Source of the DNA: Thermasporomyces composti
GTDB lineage: Bacteria; Actinomycetota; Actinomycetes; Propionibacteriales; Actinopolymorphaceae
Reading direction: 5' to 3'
Assembly (NCBI RefSeq): GCF_003386795.1
Contig: NZ_QTUC01000001.1
Span: 2,542,001 to 2,606,000, forward strand
Length of the DNA: 64,000 bases
Positions 29,702-38,130 of the stretch are shown piece after piece (the first letter of the stretch is position 1; each line of letters starts with the position of its first letter). A program made the position numbers and the translations under genes. The notes under the pieces are model-generated. The model made no database searches, had not been told where the DNA came from, and was given only the letters and a program-made list of their open reading frames with translations.

Positions 29702-31822
29702 TCAGCTGTGCTCCTCGGGGTTCTCCCAGAAATAGATTTCTGGGTCGTAAACCGCGGGAGTCGGGTGCTGCCAGGGGTTCACCAAGCCGCCCGACGCGAG
29801 CTGCTCCCTCGTCGGCACGTTACGCAAGTCGCGATGCGCCAGGACGAGCTGCGGCGTGTTTCCGACAGTGCCCATGAAGAACGGCCCGTGCTCGATGTGA
29901 ATTTTGATCATCTCCCACACGAGCTGGTGCCGCTTCATCTCGTCGGGCTCGACCTTGCTCTGGTCGTAGAGCTTCCACAGGGCGGCGATGGGCCCGTCGG
30001 GATCGGGTTCCACGCGCGGTGGTGTGCGCTCGTACGGGTCGAGGTCGAGCTGCTCCTTCTCCTGGGGGGTTCCGCGCAGGCTGTAGAACTGGCCATGTAG
30101 CGGAGCCCAGCGCTGCGGCTCGATGGGCACCAGCCACGCCGGCTGCGCCAGGTGGTTGTGCGCGTTGCTGACCTCCCACGCGGTCTGCGTGGCGATGAGT
30201 CCCGCGGCCCACTGCGAGTTGTGGGACTCGGGCGGCACCGGATTGAGCGTCACCTTGAGGCCGATCGCCTCCCAGTCCCGCTTGAGGTGCTCGTTCTTGG
30301 TGCGGTCACCGGCGCCGGCGGTCGCGGGGTAGTCCAGGCGGATCGTCAGGTCCCCGCCGTCCGGGTGCCTCCGCTTGCCGTCGGGACCTTCCCGAACCCC
30401 GATCTCGTCAAGGAGAGCCTTCGCGCGCTCCGGGTCGGGTCCGACGTAGGCGTCGCGCCAACGCCGGTACATCTCCTTGCCTTCGTCATTGACGTGGTAC
30501 TCGATCGACTTCGGACTGAGCGTCCCGGTCGTCGGCTCACCAGTGGTGAAGTAGACCTGCTTCTGAATGTCTGCTCGGTTCACCGCGAGCGACAGCGCCT
30601 GCCGGAACTTCGGCTCCCGGAACAGCTCACGCATCCGGGCGTCTTTGTAGTCGTAGTTGAAGAAGAACATCGACCCGGTGCCGCTTCCGCCGTCCCAGAG
30701 CAGCACTCGCATGCCGCTGCGTTCCTCGGTCCGCTTGAAGCCCGAGATGTCGCCGAGACCGAGCCCGACGAACGGTCCGTGGACGTAGTCCAGCTTGCCT
30801 TCCTGGATCTGCAAGCGGACGACCTCGGGATCGTCGACGACGCGGATCGTGAGCGTGTCGATGTACGGCAGCTGACGGCCCTCTCGGTCCACGCACCAGT
30901 AGTAGGGGTTGCGCTCCCAGACTGCCTGCCGGCCCTCCTGGTAGGACTTCAGGCGCCAGCCCGTCATCGTCGGGCACTCGGGGTTCTGGGAGAAGTCGCG
31001 CTTCGCCTCGAACTCCCCGTCCGCGGTCGCCCAGTCCTTGGAGACGTTCGGGTTGTACTTGGGGTGGAACTGCTTGAGGTAGTGCTTGGGCTCCATCCAC
31101 GTCGCACCGTTGCCTCGGTTGACGTAGCCGGCGAGGCGGACGTCTGTCAACGGCGCTGGAGCGTCGAAGGTCAGGACGAGCGTGACCTCGTCGATGGCCT
31201 TCATCGTCATGAGCGTGCCCTTGCCCGAGCGGGCCTCGTCGGGAGGAAGCTCGGTGTGTTCCTCGTTGAGGACCATGTCCTCCCACCAGAACATGATGTC
31301 CTCGGTGGACCACGGGTGCCCGTCGGACCACTTCAGCCCTTTGCGGAAGTGCAGGGTCCACTCGGTGGCGTCCTCGTTGGACTCCCAGCTCTCGACCAGA
31401 CCAGGCCCGATGTCCCGGCTGTCGTTGAGGAACCGCAGCAGGGAGTGCCCGTACATGTACTCCTTGATCGCCGGGTCGTTGGAGCTGGAGGAGGGGACGA
31501 CCAGGTTCCCGCCATACTTTCCCGGCTTCCACCAGCGGTGCGGGACGACGTACGGGTTCTCCGGAAGCCGCTCCTCGACCGGCGGGAGCTCACCCGCCTC
31601 GACCTGCGCAGCCAAGGAGGGCGCTTCCTGGAAGCTACTCGGGCGGGGCAGCGGGTCCGTCTCCGATCCCTTCGTCTCCGCCTCGGTCGTCGGCGCCTGT
31701 TGGGAAGGCGCTTGCCCGCCGCTGCCGGAGTCGGAGGAACATGCCGCGAGCATCGTCAGGGCGGCCGTGGCGGCCGCTCCGTAGAGGAAGGTCCGTCGGT
31801 CCAAGGCGGTGTTCTCGGCCAT
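29702..31822 (-). CDS. Extracellular solute-binding protein, family 5, Tat-exported lipoprotein
   Basis: Periplasmic-type binding protein of peptide/oligosaccharide ABC importers (SBP_bac_5). The N-terminus has a twin-arginine signal (ALDRRTFLYG, Arg9-Arg10) followed by a hydrophobic stretch and a lipobox LAAC with Cys28, so it should be a membrane-anchored lipoprotein exported folded. Core motifs are GLVESWESNEDATEWTLHFR, KWSDGHPWSTEDI and FRQALSLAVNRADI. 706 aa, larger than typical (about 550). No permease or ATPase genes are adjacent on either side. Confidence 0.88.
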   Translation of the reverse strand: MAENTALDRRTFLYGAAATAALTMLAACSSDSGSGGQAPSQQAPTTEAETKGSETDPLPRPSSFQEAPSLAAQVEAGELPPVEERLPENPYVVPHRWWKPGKYGGNLVVPSSSSNDPAIKEYMYGHSLLRFLNDSRDIGPGLVESWESNEDATEWTLHFRKGLKWSDGHPWSTEDIMFWWEDMVLNEEHTELPPDEARSGKGTLMTMKAIDEVTLVLTFDAPAPLTDVRLAGYVNRGNGATWMEPKHYLKQFHPKYNPNVSKDWATADGEFEAKRDFSQNPECPTMTGWRLKSYQEGRQAVWERNPYYWCVDREGRQLPYIDTLTIRVVDDPEVVRLQIQEGKLDYVHGPFVGLGLGDISGFKRTEERSGMRVLLWDGGSGTGSMFFFNYDYKDARMRELFREPKFRQALSLAVNRADIQKQVYFTTGEPTTGTLSPKSIEYHVNDEGKEMYRRWRDAYVGPDPERAKALLDEIGVREGPDGKRRHPDGGDLTIRLDYPATAGAGDRTKNEHLKRDWEAIGLKVTLNPVPPESHNSQWAAGLIATQTAWEVSNAHNHLAQPAWLVPIEPQRWAPLHGQFYSLRGTPQEKEQLDLDPYERTPPRVEPDPDGPIAALWKLYDQSKVEPDEMKRHQLVWEMIKIHIEHGPFFMGTVGNTPQLVLAHRDLRNVPTREQLASGGLVNPWQHPTPAVYDPEIYFWENPEEHS

Positions 31823-32058
31823 CTGACGCGCTTGTCCCTTCAGGCTTGTCGTAGGGCGTAGCCTGCCTGGCCGGTGCCCGCCGAGGACAGATGTGTGCAG
31901 CGTCGTCGGCTGGATTCGTCCGGAAGCGGTCGCCGGAATGCCGCTGTGAGGCCGTCACCGGATGGTTCCCAGCTGAGCTCGGAGCTTTCGGAACCGTGGA
32001 CGTGCGCCCTGGGCGTCCTCTTCATGGTGCCGCGGGGAATCGGGACGACCCGCTCGCA

Positions 32059-32076
32059 TTCGACAATAGTGTCGAA
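32059..32076. promoter_or_regulatory. 18-bp inverted repeat TTCGACA-N4-TGTCGAA
   Basis: Perfect 7-bp arms around ATAG, 100 bases before the MASE1 start and 237 bases before the solute-binding-protein start. It has the size of a dimeric-repressor site but does not match the actinobacterial LexA box (TCGAAC-N4-GTTCGA). Confidence 0.4.
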
Positions 32077-32161
32077 AATCGCGGTCAGGCGGAGAAAAAC
32101 GCCTCGTCGTCGCGGTTGTCGTCGAGTGGAGAGGACACCGAATCGAGACGGTCTCGCGACG

Positions 32162-32167
32162 TACGAT
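32162..32167 (+). promoter_or_regulatory. -10 element (TACGAT) for MASE1 gene
   Basis: TACGAT ends 8 bases before the GTG at 32176, the spacing of a leaderless transcript; no ribosome-binding site is present. Confidence 0.4.
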
Positions 32168-32175
32168 GGTTCGTC

Positions 32176-33222
32176 GTGGCGTCGCGAAAGCTCCGCTCGT
32201 CCGAGCTGGTGACAGCCCTCGGGGTGGTCATCCTCGCGACGCTGTATGTCGGGGCGTCGTTCGCCGCGCCGGTTGATTACCTGCCGACGGGTCAACAGGT
32301 CAGCCTGTTCTGGCCGCCGACGGGAATCGGGTTGGCCGCCTTCTTCTACCTCCGGCCGCTTGTCACCGCTCCGACCATTTTGGTGAGCTCCTTTCTCCTC
32401 AACGCCTCCTTCGGCCGTCCGCTCGGGCCGTCCCTGGCGGCCGCCGTCGCGACCGCGTGCGGGTTGACCGCGATCTACCTGCTCCTGCGCTGGGTGGACT
32501 TCCACTCGCGGTTCGACAGGCTGCGGGACGTGCTCGCGCTGGTGTTTCTCGGCGCTCTCGTGGGGGGCATGATCCTGGGCTGGGCGAGCGTGGGGGCGCT
32601 CGTGCTCACGGGAGTCTTCCCTCCCGGACTCCAGTGGCGGATGACGCTGCTCTGGGGGATGAGCTTCGGCACGGGCGTGCTCATCTGCACGCCGGCCCTG
32701 CTGGTGCTGCGGCACGCTCGCTGGCCGCGGCGTATCCGCCCGCTGCGCGTCGTGGAGGCGGTCGGCTTGGAGGCGGCCGCGGTGGCCGTCGTGCTCCTCA
32801 TCGCGCTGACCGCGGCGCAGCCGTTGTTCTTGGCTTTCCCCGTCGTGGTCTGGGCGGCGCTTCGCTTCCAGATGGCTGGGGCAGCGCCGGTGGCGTTGTT
32901 CCTCTCCGCCGCGACCGTGTACACGCAGACGGGTGCCGGCCCGTGGGGTGGCCAGCTGGTTTCAGAGATGGGTGTCATCGAGGGGTTCATCGCGTCGATG
33001 ACGCTGACCGCCCTTCTTCTGGCGGTGATCATCACCGAGCGCGACCGGGCCTACCGCGACATTCGGCACGTCTCTGACCAGCTGCTCCTGGCGGTGGACA
33101 AGCTGGACCGTCGACTGCGACCCCGCCCGTCGGAGATCGCCGGGCGGCGGGACGAGATCGCTCAGCGTCGGGATCCCATGGCCGAGCGGCAGGAGTCGCG
33201 GGCCGCTCAGCCGGACCGCTAG
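32176..33222 (+). CDS. MASE1-domain integral membrane protein without output domain, 348 aa
   Basis: MASE1 is a membrane sensory domain usually fused to histidine kinase or GGDEF/EAL domains. Here eight or more membrane segments cover residues 12-300, with typical motifs (QQVSLFWPPTGIGLAAFFYL; WGMSFGTGVLICTPALLVL). What follows is only a charged tail of about 45 residues (VDKLDRRLRPRPSEIAGRRDE), too short for a kinase or cyclase. The start is uncertain; GTG at 32176 is chosen from the position of the first membrane segment and a nearby TACGAT. Confidence 0.78.
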   Translation: MASRKLRSSELVTALGVVILATLYVGASFAAPVDYLPTGQQVSLFWPPTGIGLAAFFYLRPLVTAPTILVSSFLLNASFGRPLGPSLAAAVATACGLTAIYLLLRWVDFHSRFDRLRDVLALVFLGALVGGMILGWASVGALVLTGVFPPGLQWRMTLLWGMSFGTGVLICTPALLVLRHARWPRRIRPLRVVEAVGLEAAAVAVVLLIALTAAQPLFLAFPVVVWAALRFQMAGAAPVALFLSAATVYTQTGAGPWGGQLVSEMGVIEGFIASMTLTALLLAVIITERDRAYRDIRHVSDQLLLAVDKLDRRLRPRPSEIAGRRDEIAQRRDPMAERQESRAAQPDR

Positions 33223-33264
33223 GCCCGTCGGCGGGTGGCGGGATGATCGTAAACTTCAGTCTTT

Positions 33265-33276
33265 ACTTATATAAGT
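33265..33276. promoter_or_regulatory. 12-bp perfect palindrome ACTTATATAAGT
   Basis: It lies in a strikingly AT-rich stretch 48 bases before the SRPBCC gene and its ArsR partner. Short AT-rich palindromes are typical ArsR-family operators, and the site overlaps likely promoter sequence. Confidence 0.5.
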
Positions 33277-33323
33277 TGTCACTGGCATAGTGGCGCCCAC
33301 GCCCCCACCACGAGAGGAGCCCT

Positions 33324-34019
33324 ATGCTCGACGACATCACCCGGCAGATCGGGGCCGTCCGGCGGCAGGTCGTCCACCCCGAGTACGAGGGCAAGCCAGC
33401 CCAGGCCATCATCGCGACCCAGACGTACGACGCCGCCATCGAGGACGTCTGGGACGCCTGCACCAACCCCGACCGGATCCCGCGCTGGTTCATGCCCGTG
33501 TCCGGAGACCTTCGACTCGGCGGCCGCTACCAGCTGGAAGGCAACGCCGGCGGCGAGATCGTGGCCTGCGAGCCGCCGCGTCACCTCAAGGTCACCTGGG
33601 AGTACGACAACAAGGTGTCGTGGGTGGAGGTCCGGCTCAGCGAGGAACCCGACGGGCGTACCACCCTGGAGCTGCAGCACATCGCCCACGCCGACCCGAC
33701 CTGGGAGCAGTACGGTCCGGGAGCTGTCGGAGTCGGTTGGGACCTCGCCCTCGTGGGGCTCTTCCTGCACCTCTCGACCGGCGCCTCGATCGATCCCGCC
33801 GAGGGCATGGCCTGGGCAGGGTCGGAGCAGGGGAAGGAGTTCATCGCCCAGAGCAGCCAGGCCTGGTGTGCGGCCAACATCGCCGCCGGCGAGGATGAGG
33901 TGGTCGCGACGACCGCGGCGCGGCGCACGACCGCTTTCTACACCGGAGCCGAGCCAGAGCCGGGCAGCGCGAGTGAGGCCGACGCCGGCCGGAGCGACGA
34001 GACGAGCGAGGCCCGATGA
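33324..34019 (+). CDS. SRPBCC/AHSA1-family protein, 231 aa
   Basis: START-like hydrophobic-cavity fold of the Aha1 C-terminal-like family; ligand unknown. Typical segments are YDAAIEDVWDACTNPDRIPRWF, GGRYQLEGNAGGEIVACEPP and LKVTWEY. The C-terminal ~45 residues are a polar tail. GAGAGGAG precedes the ATG. It is followed 11 bases later by an ArsR regulator, the common pairing in which the regulator controls its own operon. Confidence 0.85.
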   Translation: MLDDITRQIGAVRRQVVHPEYEGKPAQAIIATQTYDAAIEDVWDACTNPDRIPRWFMPVSGDLRLGGRYQLEGNAGGEIVACEPPRHLKVTWEYDNKVSWVEVRLSEEPDGRTTLELQHIAHADPTWEQYGPGAVGVGWDLALVGLFLHLSTGASIDPAEGMAWAGSEQGKEFIAQSSQAWCAANIAAGEDEVVATTAARRTTAFYTGAEPEPGSASEADAGRSDETSEAR

Positions 34020-34030
34020 GCTAGGTCTCC

Positions 34031-34414
34031 ATGCACGCGTTCGACGTTCTCGGTGATCCGGTGCGGCGCCGGATCCTGGAGCTGCTCGCGGACGGGGAGA
34101 AGTCCTCAGGCGCCGTCGTCGCGGTGATCCAGCGAGAGTTCGGCATCTCGCAGCCCGCCGTCTCCCAGCACCTGCGTGTGCTGCGCGAAGCTGGGTTCGC
34201 GACCGTCCGAGCCGAGGGCACGCGCCGCCTGTACAGCGTCGACACCCGTCCGCTGCAAGAGGTCGACGCCTGGTTGGAGCGGTTCCGTGGGTTCTGGACG
34301 CAGCGCCTGGACGCGCTCGGTACCGAGCTGGCCCGCGGGAAGCGTCAGCGCCGCCTCGACGAGCGCCAGGCCCGTGCGAACCCCGGACGCCGGACCCGTT
34401 CGGACGCGCCGTGA
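34031..34414 (+). CDS. ArsR-family transcriptional regulator, 127 aa
   Basis: Winged helix-turn-helix repressor: DPVRRRILELLADGEKSSGAV, then the recognition region FGISQPAVSQHLRVLREAGFATVRAEGTRRLYSVD. No cysteine metal site (CVC) is present, so it is probably not a metal sensor. It is co-transcribed with the SRPBCC gene and probably binds the palindrome at 33265-33276. The basic C-terminal tail is unremarkable. Confidence 0.9.
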   Translation: MHAFDVLGDPVRRRILELLADGEKSSGAVVAVIQREFGISQPAVSQHLRVLREAGFATVRAEGTRRLYSVDTRPLQEVDAWLERFRGFWTQRLDALGTELARGKRQRRLDERQARANPGRRTRSDAP

Positions 34415-34580
34415 GCGCGGGCCTCGTCTCAGCGCGGTCCGTCACGCATCAGCCGCGACACCCGGTCCGGGCGGGTCCGGTGCGCGCAGCGTCGCGTCGG
34501 CTTCACCGACCCTGCGTACGTCAGCCGTGGCATGACGCTTGCGCAGACCGCGACATGTGCTCATCAAGCCTCGACGCGGT

Positions 34581-35599
34581 TCATCTCCTCCACGTCCGAA
34601 GGTCAAGGTCGGTGATGGTGAACTGGTTCCGCGCGTCTGTCTTGTAGGCCGGACATTCACCCGTCTTGTCGCAGTACGGTGAGTAGGTCTGCACACTCAT
34701 CGTCCGCGCAGCCGGGTCGACCTTCATGACGCGCAGGTAGCCGTTCTCGTTGACGTCGGGAATGCTGTAGGTCTGGTAGTCGGCCTGGATCTGGTAGACG
34801 GGATTGCCGTGGTCACCCAGGTCCACTCGCATGCCCTGGTTGACGTAATGGCCGGAGAACACGAACCGAACGTTGGGGTACTTCTTGAGCACATTCCAGA
34901 TACGGTCACCGGTCGGTGTGCGTACATCACCATCCTGGTATTCGTGAGTGTTGACGATCACGAGCTGGTTGCGGTGCTTGGCGATGACGCGTTCGGCCCA
35001 GGCAAGCTCCGCGTCGGTGGGGTTGAACGCGACGGTAATGACCAACCAGTCGATCCCGCCAGCTCGGAACTCGAAGTAGGTGTTGTCGCTTTGTTCCCTT
35101 GGGTAGTTGCCGCCGAACGTCGGCCACTCCTCGAAGAGGCTCAGGGGAAGTACGTGTTGAAGTATGTCGTGCTCCGGTCCTCCTCGATGTGCTCCCACGG
35201 GTTGCAGGTCGCCGGTGGCTCACAGGCCCACGCGTCGAAGTCGTGGTTGCCGACCGCAAGCTGGTACGGCACCTTGCGGTCGAGAGGTTGCATCGCCATC
35301 TTTGCCCGCTCCCAGTCGGAGATCCGCGACGGCCACTCGACGACATCGCCGACGTGCACCACGAACCGGATGTTCGCTCGTTTGCGCTCCTGGAGGATCC
35401 ACTCGGTCTGTGCGTAGAACAGCTCGGGCTTGTTCTGAACCGCGAGCTGGGTGTCGGGAATCATCACGAGAGTGAAGGGCTTGACCACCGGGTCTGCCTG
35501 GCTCGGTGTCGACGCGAACGAGCTGGCGAGTGCGGCGAGCATCGTGGCACAGCCCGTCAGGGCAAGCCAACGACGAAGGCGGGAGCGGAACCACATCGA
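34581..35599 (-). pseudogene. Secreted metallophosphoesterase, frameshifted
   Basis: Two overlapping frames make one calcineurin-like phosphoesterase. The upstream frame (35599-35141) has a signal peptide (WLALTGCATMLAALASSF), MIPDTQ, VVHVGDVV and AVGNHDF; the downstream frame (to 34581) has LVIVNTHEY and RFVFSGHYVNQG. The reading breaks after ...TTYFNTYFP at a CCCC run (coding strand, 35147-35144): one more C would join the frames as YFPLSLFEEW. It could be a true pseudogene, a slippage site or a sequencing error. ATG at 35599 has GGAGG 8 bases upstream. Confidence 0.75.
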
Positions 35600-35864
35600 C
35601 GGACCTCCAAAGGTCACACCAGGTCATCGGAGATCCGGACGCGAGCCGGCGACCAGCTGATGGGTTCCTTGAACCTCTGCATGTGAGCCGGCGGAGAGCC
35701 TCGTCCGATTCCGAAATTGATCTGCCGTCGACCGGAGAGTGTAGGGCGAGACGACGCCGGGTCAAGACAAGCAAGCGACCAAGTGAGGAAGGTCGAATGT
35801 GGCATTGCAGCGACGACCCACCGCCACTCATTGCTGTGGCGCACGTGCGGGCGTCCTCCAGGGG

Positions 35865-35881
35865 CGACACATCATGTGTCG
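35865..35881. promoter_or_regulatory. 17-bp palindrome CGACACAT-C-ATGTGTCG
   Basis: Perfect 8-1-8 symmetry, about 265 bases upstream of the phosphoesterase start. No regulator gene is adjacent; an operator or recombination site are both possible. Confidence 0.4.
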
Positions 35882-35991
35882 ATAGGCACCTCGCCGTGTC
35901 GGCGATCCGTCGAGCACGTCGACCCGCTTCGCATAGTCGGCGTCAGCCTTCTTCGTCGCGTTTTCTTCGCCGATACTCTCCAGGCCGAGAA

Positions 35992-36024
35992 CCGTCTGGA
36001 ACAAAGAAGTCCGTCTGGAACAAA
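35992..36024. repeat. 14-bp direct repeat, period 19
   Basis: CCGTCTGGAACAAA occurs at 35992-36005 and 36011-36024, separated by GAAGT. Confidence 0.8.
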
Positions 36025-36438
36025 TGAATACCGTGGCTCCGCGTGCGATTCCCTCACATCCGTCGAGGGAGAGTGAGGACGCCTATGCTGTGCCGCGAGG
36101 CCCCTCGGCTAGCGGGCGTCGGGTCCCCTGTGCGGACCCGTCCGGTTCACGCCCGCGCAGGTGCTCGCTTCGTCTCGCCGTGACGGTGCGGCGCGGTGGC
36201 GACGGTGAGACGGGCGTCCAGATCTGCCGAGCGTAGGGATAGGCGTCTTGGCAGCGTGGTCTGTCGCGCGCTCGACGTTCGCCGTCATCGGTGGTTCCAC
36301 GAGCTGCCGAGTCCGATCGCGCATCTGATCGAGACGGGGCAGCGGGCGGCGTCCCTCATCCCACGACGATCCGGCCTCGTCCTCCCATGGAGCGGCGCGG
36401 GAGGACCGAGATCCGGGCGTAGTACGGCCCCGGCCTGG

Positions 36439-36512
<74 letters not shown>

Positions 36513-36528
36513 GTACCGGCTGGAGAGT

Positions 36529-37113
36529 CTACCGGGCGGCCGTCGTGGCATGCGACCGGGTATCGCCTCGGTCCGCTGGTCCGCCCTGGTAGATCACCAG
36601 CTGCCACCGTTCGAACGGCATCTCGCGCCAGAAGGACAGCCCGATCTTCTCCATCGCCCGAAGCGAACGGGTGTTCGCGGCCACCGTGATCGAGATGAGC
36701 CGAGGCAGTTGGAGAGTCTCGAAAGCGATGTCGCGGACCGCCCGGGCGGCTTCGGTCGCGAGGCCGCGTCCCCAGACGTGGCGCGCCAGCCGCCAGCCGA
36801 TCTCCACCTCGTCGGGGAGGGCACGGTGGTGGTTGAGCCCGACGAACCCGACGAACTCCCCCGTCTCGCGCAGCTCGACGGCATAGAGGCCGTAGCCGCG
36901 CTGGCTCCACTGCTCCTCGATCCGGTCGACGAGGGCGTCGCTCGCGGACCGGCTCATCGGCTCGCCGCTGATGTGCTCCATGACCGCGGGGTCGGCGTTG
37001 ATCGCGGCGAACGCTGGGCGGTCTTCGGGGCGCCAGGTGCGCAGGAGGAGGCGGGGCGTCTCGACGTTCGTGGGGACTCTTGCGGTCTCGAAGAGATCGT
37101 CGGCGGGAGGCAC
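36529..37113 (-). CDS. GNAT-family N-acetyltransferase (RimJ/RimL type), 194 aa
   Basis: Acetyl-CoA-dependent N-acetyltransferase; acceptor unknown. The N-terminal ETPRLLLRTWRPEDRPAFAAINADP and the CoA-binding region WGRGLATEAARAVRDIAFE are typical, with the C-terminal VAANTRSLRAMEKIGLSF. It reads toward tRNA-Pro. Confidence 0.88.
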   Translation of the reverse strand: MPPADDLFETARVPTNVETPRLLLRTWRPEDRPAFAAINADPAVMEHISGEPMSRSASDALVDRIEEQWSQRGYGLYAVELRETGEFVGFVGLNHHRALPDEVEIGWRLARHVWGRGLATEAARAVRDIAFETLQLPRLISITVAANTRSLRAMEKIGLSFWREMPFERWQLVIYQGGPADRGDTRSHATTAAR

Positions 37114-37144
37114 GGCGGACGAGTCTAGACCCTCCTCGCGGCTA

Positions 37145-38074
37145 TCAGTCCGGCGCGCGCAACGTCAACAGGCTCGCCTCCGGGTAGCAGGCGAACCGGA
37201 ACGGCGTGAACGGCGAGGTGCCGAGCCCGGCCGACACGTGCAGCCAGGACGGTCCCCAGCGGGACACACCCTTGGCGCGGCGGGTGTCCAGGTCGCAGTT
37301 GGTCACCAGGGCGCCCCACCCTGGCACGCACACCTGACCGCCGTGGGTGTGGCCGGCGAGCAGGAGCCGGTACCCGTCGGCCACCATCGCGTCCAGCACT
37401 CGCCGATACGGGGCGTGGGTGACGCCGATGGTGAGGTCCGCCGACCGGTCGGCGGGGCCGGCCACGTCCTCGTAACGGTCCCACCCCAGGTGTGGGTCGT
37501 CGACCCCGACGAACGCCAGGCGACGGTCGTCGACCCGGATCTCCCCCCGCGCGTTGGTGAGGTCCAGCCACCCGGCGGCGACGAAGGCGCGGCGCAGATC
37601 CTCGGTGGGCAGCCGCGGTGCGGTGTGTGAGCGGGGGGCGTCCTTCTGCGTCAGGTACCGCAGCGGGTTCCGGCGGACCGGCGCGAAGTAGTCGTTCGAA
37701 CCGAAGACGAAGACACCTGGCAGCGCCAGCAGCGGCTCGTACGCGTGGATCGCGACGGGCACCGACTCGGGGTGGGAGATGTTGTCGCCCGTGCTCACCA
37801 CCAGGTCCGGCTCGAGGGCGGCGAGCCCGCGCACCCACTCCACCTTGTCGTTCTGGTCGGGCATGAGGTGAAGGTCGGACAGATGCAGCAGGCGCAACGG
37901 TCGGCTTCCCGGCGCGAGGACCGGGATGTCGAATCGACGGAGCCGGTAGGCGCGGACCTCGTAGCCGGCGGCGTACGCCAGACACGCGGCCCCGGCGACG
38001 GCCGTGCCGGCAAGCGCGGTGGCGGTGACCTTGAGCAGCGGATGCACGGTGACAGGCTGCCACACGCCGGGCAC
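37145..38074 (-). CDS. Membrane-anchored metallophosphoesterase, 309 aa
   Basis: Calcineurin-like phosphoesterase with an N-terminal membrane segment (about 18-38). Metal-ligand motifs in order: LLHLSDLHLM, VVSTGDN, FGSNDYF (the GNHD position, with Ser for Asn), GVTHAPY and LLAGHTHGGQ. It resembles the YkuE/UDP-diacylglucosamine-hydrolase-like group, substrate unknown. A GTG at 38047 is an alternative start. It diverges from the YqeY gene with only 56 bases between. Confidence 0.85.
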   Translation of the reverse strand: MPGVWQPVTVHPLLKVTATALAGTAVAGAACLAYAAGYEVRAYRLRRFDIPVLAPGSRPLRLLHLSDLHLMPDQNDKVEWVRGLAALEPDLVVSTGDNISHPESVPVAIHAYEPLLALPGVFVFGSNDYFAPVRRNPLRYLTQKDAPRSHTAPRLPTEDLRRAFVAAGWLDLTNARGEIRVDDRRLAFVGVDDPHLGWDRYEDVAGPADRSADLTIGVTHAPYRRVLDAMVADGYRLLLAGHTHGGQVCVPGWGALVTNCDLDTRRAKGVSRWGPSWLHVSAGLGTSPFTPFRFACYPEASLLTLRAPD

Positions 38075-38118
38075 GGTGTCCTGGCAGGCCGACGCCAGCG
38101 ATCACGGAGGGCCGCTCG

Positions 38119-38124
38119 TAGGAT
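38119..38124 (+). promoter_or_regulatory. -10 element (TAGGAT) for leaderless yqeY transcript
   Basis: TAGGAT ends 6 bases before the ATG at 38131 with no ribosome-binding site. Confidence 0.45.
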
Positions 38125-38130
38125 CGGCAC

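Larger units (their letters stand above)
31823..32175. other. Intergenic region between divergent genes (~350 bp)
   Basis: No credible gene. It must contain the promoters of the solute-binding protein (leftward) and the MASE1 gene (rightward). A 7-4-7 inverted repeat lies at 32059-32076 in an AT-richer patch. Confidence 0.5.
35600..36438. other. Long non-coding region (~840 bp)
   Basis: No frame here looks coding on either strand: base composition is lower in GC than its surroundings and frames are short and Arg/Ser-rich. It contains a 17-bp palindrome (35865-35881) and a 14-bp direct repeat (35992-36024), and ends at tRNA-Pro. It could be a decayed gene region. Confidence 0.5.

Noticed and set aside
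29465-30100. Plus-strand frames across the 28-bp repeats
   Set aside because: They mostly translate the repeat into Arg/Ala low complexity and then run antisense through the solute-binding-protein gene.
32059-32076. SOS (LexA) box
   Set aside because: Arms are TTCGACA/TGTCGAA; the actinobacterial LexA box needs TCGAAC-N4-GTTCGA, and neither neighbour is a repair gene.
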